64,000 nt of DNA, from assembly GCA_017644375.1 (NCBI GenBank), contig JAEPLP010000001.1, forward strand, positions 1,472,001-1,536,000. Reading direction: 5' to 3'. Positions 62,265 through 64,000 of this stretch are shown one piece after another. Origin of the DNA: Prochlorococcus marinus CUG1435. GTDB lineage: Bacteria; Cyanobacteriota; Cyanobacteriia; PCC-6307; Cyanobiaceae. Under the pieces are notes generated by a model that was not told the DNA's origin, ran no database searches, and saw only the letters and a program-made list of their open reading frames with translations. The translations under genes and the position numbers were made by a program. Every line of letters starts with the position of its first letter. Position 1 is the stretch's first letter.

Positions 62265-64000
62265 TTAATAATTATGGATTTCTTGTAGAGAGTACGTATC
62301 TATCTTATTGCTTTGCAAAGCTTTTATCGCTTTAATGGCGGCCTTTGCTCCTGGAATAGTTGTAAAAGTAGGAATATTATATTCTAAAGCAGCACGTCTT
62401 AAATATGCATCATCATGAAGAGCCTGAGATCCTATTGGAGTATTAATTATTAATTGAACAAGTCCCGAGCGAATTAGGTCCTCTATATTAGGTCGGCCTT
62501 CATGTACTTTTAACACTTTTTCAACTTTAATTCCTAAATCTAACAAATACGCAGAAGTTCCTTTTGTTGCGATTAATTTAAATCCTAATATCAACAATTC
62601 CCGAGCAATTTCTTCAAGATTTTTTTTATCTAAATCGTTTGTAGACAGAAAAGCTACTCCCTCAGAGGGAACACCATTTCCTGCTGCCAATTCGGACTTT
62701 GCATAAGCAATCCCAAAATCTTTAGCTAAACCCATAACTTCTCCAGTAGATTTCATTTCAGGACCAAGAAGTGTATCAGAGCCAGGAAATCTTTTAAAAG
62801 GCAAAACAGCTTCTTTAACTGCTTGATATTTTGGAAAAAATTCTTCAGTAAAGTTAATATCTTCTAATGTATAACCTTGCATTAACTGGGTAGCTAATTT
62901 GGCTACTGGCTTACCTATCGCTTTTGAAACGAATGGAACTGTTCTTGAAGCTCTTGGATTGGCTTCAAGAATAAATAGTTTGTTTTCTTCATTATTTAAA
63001 TTTGTCACTGCAAATTGCAAATTAATTAAACCAACAACATTTAGTCTTTTTGCAATTAATTTTGTCCAGTGCCTAACCGTATCTAAAGTGGAAGCTGAAA
63101 GGGAAATAGAGGGTAAACAACAAGCTGAATCTCCAGAATGAATTCCTGCCGGTTCCACATGTTCCATTAGGCCGGCAATAACTACCGAACCAACTGAATC
63201 ACATAAAGCATCAACATCTATCTCAATAGCATTATTCAAATATTGATCAAGGAGGATTGGATGCTCAGGCGATACCTTAACTGCTTCAGAAATGTATCTT
63301 GACAATTCATCTTCATCTTTAACGATTTCCATTGCCCTGCCTCCTAAAACATAAGAGGGTCTCACAACTAAGGGGAATCCAATTTTTTTAGCTACAATTT
63401 CTGCCTCATTTTGATTACGAGCTATACCGTTTAAAGGTTGCCTAATACCTAATTCCTCAAGAATTTTTGTAAATTCCTCTCTATCTTCAGCTAAATCTAT
63501 AGAGATTGGGGAGGTTCCAAGAATTTTTGTTCCAGTTTTGAGCCCTTCATTAGTTTTAAGCCATTTAAATAAAGGTAAAGATAATTTCAGAGGTGTTTGT
63601 CCTCCAAATTGAACAATCAAACCATATGGATTTTCAACTTCTATTATGTTAAGTACATCCTCCAAAGTCACAGGTTCAAAATATAAAATATCGCTAGTAT
63701 CGTAATCTGTTGAGACTGTTTCAGGATTACTATTAACCATTATTGTTTTGCAACCATTTATAGAAGCTTGATATGAAGCATGACAACAACAATAATCAAA
63801 TTCTATTCCTTGACCAATTCTGTTTGGACCTCCTCCTAGAATCATAATTTTTTTTGATACATTATTTTTTGAAATCTCACTATCAAAATTTTGAGAATTT
63901 AAATTTATAAAAGATTCTTCATAAGTTGAATAATGATAAGGAGTTGAGGAGGAGAACTCTGCTGAACAAGTATCAACAGTTTTATAAATTGGTATTATGT
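62265..64000 (-). CDS. carB: Carbamoyl-phosphate synthase large subunit (5' part outside window)
   Basis: Makes carbamoyl phosphate for arginine and pyrimidines with CarA. The visible part is the second ATP-grasp half, the oligomerisation/allosteric end: VDTCSAEFSSSTPYHYSTYE beyond the first internal ATG (63845), then MILGGGPNRIGQGIEFDYCC, SPISIDLAEDREEFTKIL, VRPSYVLGGRAMEIV, and EGRPNIEDLIRSGLVQLIIN, TTIPGAKAAIKAI at the C-terminus. The frame is open to base 64000, so the N-terminal half continues outside the window. Confidence 0.96.
   Translation of the reverse strand, partial: IIPIYKTVDTCSAEFSSSTPYHYSTYEESFINLNSQNFDSEISKNNVSKKIMILGGGPNRIGQGIEFDYCCCHASYQASINGCKTIMVNSNPETVSTDYDTSDILYFEPVTLEDVLNIIEVENPYGLIVQFGGQTPLKLSLPLFKWLKTNEGLKTGTKILGTSPISIDLAEDREEFTKILEELGIRQPLNGIARNQNEAEIVAKKIGFPLVVRPSYVLGGRAMEIVKDEDELSRYISEAVKVSPEHPILLDQYLNNAIEIDVDALCDSVGSVVIAGLMEHVEPAGIHSGDSACCLPSISLSASTLDTVRHWTKLIAKRLNVVGLINLQFAVTNLNNEENKLFILEANPRASRTVPFVSKAIGKPVAKLATQLMQGYTLEDINFTEEFFPKYQAVKEAVLPFKRFPGSDTLLGPEMKSTGEVMGLAKDFGIAYAKSELAAGNGVPSEGVAFLSTNDLDKKNLEEIARELLILGFKLIATKGTSAYLLDLGIKVEKVLKVHEGRPNIEDLIRSGLVQLIINTPIGSQALHDDAYLRRAALEYNIPTFTTIPGAKAAIKAIKALQSNKIDTYSLQEIHNY

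Overview
The window looks like a stretch of chromosome from a high-light-adapted Prochlorococcus or very close marine picocyanobacterium. The basis is the very low G+C (around 30% by eye, not computed), short spacers, many overlapping genes, frequent TTG/GTG starts, and gene content that includes chlH, acsF, hemJ, a Psb30-like peptide, Ycf20, CCB2/CCB4-type and several cyanobacteria-only DUF families (1995, 2996, 4335, 3038, 2949, 1651, 6447). No rRNA, transposase, integrase, phage gene or CRISPR array was seen. Coding covers both strands with no sign of a recent large insertion. The ends cut a cysteine desulfurase (left) and carB (right).

Layout. 1-6.9 kb: cysteine desulfurase, DUF1995, D-Ala-D-Ala carboxypeptidase, coaD, flavin reductase-like, uvrC, hemJ, PHP phosphoesterase. 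7-15.3 kb: cobN, divergent from ilvE and metH, linking B12 synthesis with a B12-dependent enzyme. 15.3-21.4 kb: small conserved proteins, Ap4A phosphorylase, a ribbon-helix-helix/J-domain fusion, a repeat-bearing spacer with a small secreted protein, and pheT. 21.5-28.2 kb: rpmG-rpsR-RNB exonuclease-metG-lptC, a CCB-type assembly factor, cobU-trmL, tRNA-Met(CAT), clpS and DUF1651. 28.2-31.1 kb: a microprotein region with a ribbon-helix-helix regulator bracketed by palindromic sites and eight or so very small, mostly membrane, proteins. 31.1-39.1 kb: 2-Cys peroxiredoxin, a membrane protein, a degenerate FtsH, rpmF, ycf20, a HAD phosphatase, a Psb30-like peptide, a Cys-cluster protein, a split UPF0016 transporter pair and a degenerate RNase R. 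39.2-49.6 kb: DUF2996-acsF, tldD-tldE-fmt, terC and mfd. 49.7-54.3 kb: small membrane proteins, the DUF4335-DUF3038-DUF2949-UbiH-like run, and dapB. 54.4-64 kb: chlH, folP/tpiA, an S4 protein, an ABC exporter, DUF6447 and carB.

How it fits together. Tetrapyrrole metabolism recurs: HemJ (protoporphyrinogen oxidation), ChlH (Mg insertion), AcsF (cyclase), CobN (the large cobaltochelatase paralogue of ChlH), CobU (lower-ligand assembly) and MetH (B12 user). Translation and RNA decay are represented by L32, L33, S18, PheT, MetG, Fmt, TrmL and two RNB-family proteins.

The most interesting observations are: an FtsH whose zinc motif reads NEVGR instead of HEXGH and which has no first membrane segment; a full-length RNase R-like protein without the RNB catalytic aspartates, coexisting with a short RNB protein that keeps most of them; a ribbon-helix-helix gene bracketed by three AGTGT-N-CACT palindromes; two 49-nt structured repeats at 18.2-18.4 kb whose differences keep an RNA hairpin intact; a DUF3038 gene with no standard start codon for its conserved N-terminus; and a 57-residue protein with a prepilin-like N-terminus inside the microprotein cluster.
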